From Deltaproteobacteria bacterium (GTDB taxonomy: Bacteria > Desulfobacterota > DSM-4660 > Desulfatiglandales > HGW-15), in assembly GCA_016926135.1 (NCBI GenBank), contig JAFGPH010000094.1:1-7122 (forward strand): 7,122 nucleotides of DNA, read 5' to 3'. The translations under genes were made by a program, and so were the position numbers. The first letter of the stretch is position 1, and the number at the start of each line of letters is the position of its first letter. Positions 6,741 to 7,122 of the stretch are shown one piece after another. Below the pieces are notes generated by a model. The model was not told where the DNA came from. It did no database searches and worked only from the letters and a program-made list of their open reading frames with translations.

Positions 6741-6789
6741 AATAGTCAATGATCAATGTCCAATGTTACATGTCAAATGTGTTTATTCA
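6741..6789 (-). repeat. Degenerate heptamer repeats between copZ and copA
   Basis: Read on the minus strand from the copZ stop codon, seven seven-base steps fill most of the gap. Four of them end in CATT (for example ACACATT and GGACATT) and one in TATT. The tract begins with TGAATA, as does the tract after hcp. No terminator is visible, consistent with copZ-copA read-through. Confidence 0.55.
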
Positions 6790-6993
6790 CTCCACCGGCG
6801 GATAGTTGATCTCTTTCAAGGTGGCCGCGATCTTCTCCAGGGTGGCCGGCGCCTCCCAGGATACCGTAATCTCCTTGGTCACGGGATCTCCGTCCACCTT
6901 GGTGACGCCCGGGACATCGCCCAGTTCCCTCTTGATGTTCATGACGCAGTGCCCGCAACTGATGTTTGGAATCGAGAGTTTCTTGCTTTCCAT
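6787..6993 (-). CDS. copZ: Copper chaperone, heavy-metal-associated domain
   Basis: A 68-residue single-domain protein, the normal size for CopZ-like chaperones, which bind Cu(I) in the cytoplasm and hand it to CopA. The metal site is SCGHC with C13 and C16, preceded by the beta strand KKLSIPNI; the fold continues through VPGVTKVDGD and the strand KEITVSW. H15 between the cysteines (CGHC rather than the CANC of the CopA domains) is seen in several stand-alone chaperones. Tyr64 lies in loop 5, where CopZ/MerP-type domains often have an aromatic residue near the metal. The start ATG at 6993 has AAAGGAGG nine bases upstream. It is immediately upstream of copA on the same strand. The metal could be another soft cation, but the neighbour makes copper most likely. 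No copper regulator gene (CsoR, CueR or CopY) is in the window. Confidence 0.92.
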   Translation of the reverse strand: MESKKLSIPNISCGHCVMNIKRELGDVPGVTKVDGDPVTKEITVSWEAPATLEKIAATLKEINYPPVE

Positions 6994-7026
6994 GGGCTTG
7001 TACCTCCTTTCAGACCATTCCTACAA

Positions 7027-7055
7027 ACAGGTAAGGACAAAAAGGTTCCTGTCAA
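7027..7055 (-). promoter_or_regulatory. Possible copZ promoter/operator region
   Basis: Upstream of copZ, TTGACA (minus strand, 7050-7055) is a perfect -35 hexamer. It overlaps one arm of an inverted repeat ACAGG-N16-CCTGT (7027-7052). No convincing -10 hexamer lies at 16-19 bases from it, and the repeat does not match the known CueR, CsoR or CopY boxes. It is offered as the most likely place for a copper-responsive promoter, not as an identified one. Confidence 0.25.
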
Positions 7056-7122
7056 GCCGGAACGATCTGATCGCACTGGTTCAGGATGCTCAGGCTGGGC
7101 TGCGGGAACAGGAGAGCAGGAA

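Noticed and set aside
6724..6756. Longer CopA start at the TTG at 6756
   Set aside because: It lies inside the heptamer repeat, adds 11 residues unlike a metal-binding domain, and the ATG at 6723 begins directly before the first domain.
7052..7120. Minus-strand frame of 22 codons ending in TGA at 7052-7054, possibly the 3' end of a gene upstream of copZ
   Set aside because: Too short to identify, and the TGA falls inside the TTGACA motif; could be chance. More sequence to the right would settle it.

Overview
The window holds five protein-coding genes, all read on the minus strand, in two groups. The organism looks like an anaerobic bacterium with moderately high GC, most plausibly from Desulfobacterota (deltaproteobacterial sulfate reducers, syntrophs and relatives). 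This rests on three things: a class I hybrid cluster protein of the Desulfovibrio type, a TTGAC-N4-GTCAA palindrome upstream of it of the kind bound by HcpR/DNR-like regulators, and iron-sulfur-rich neighbours. The assignment is an inference; there is no rRNA or taxonomic marker here.

Reading in the direction of transcription (right to left), the first group is for copper. A small CopZ-like copper chaperone (6787-6993) is followed after a short gap by a CopA-type P1B-1 copper-exporting ATPase (4279-6723). They would pass Cu(I) from chaperone to pump. About 500 bases without a gene (3783-4278) then separate this group from the second.

The second group begins with hcp (2151-3782), encoding the hybrid cluster protein (hydroxylamine / nitric oxide reductase). 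Its upstream region carries a perfect-arm CRP/FNR-type operator (3882-3897), which sits 41.5 bp from a predicted start site, the class II activator position. The transcript leader has a small GNRA-type hairpin. Next comes an HD-domain protein with an N-terminal zinc-ribbon and extra cysteines (1328-2080), then an iron-sulfur protein with two ferredoxin motifs and a cysteine-rich C-terminal part (261-1019). These look like a nitrosative/redox stress module: Hcp as the enzyme, the iron-sulfur protein as a possible electron donor, and the HD protein in an unknown role.

The most unusual non-coding features are two unrelated palindromic elements with long terminal inverted repeats that bracket the iron-sulfur gene (85-220 and about 1086-1313); both resemble transposase-less miniature mobile elements. 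In addition, two short-period heptamer repeat tracts begin exactly at the stop codons of hcp and copZ and fill the gaps to the next gene. No tRNA, rRNA, CRISPR array or transposase gene was seen.
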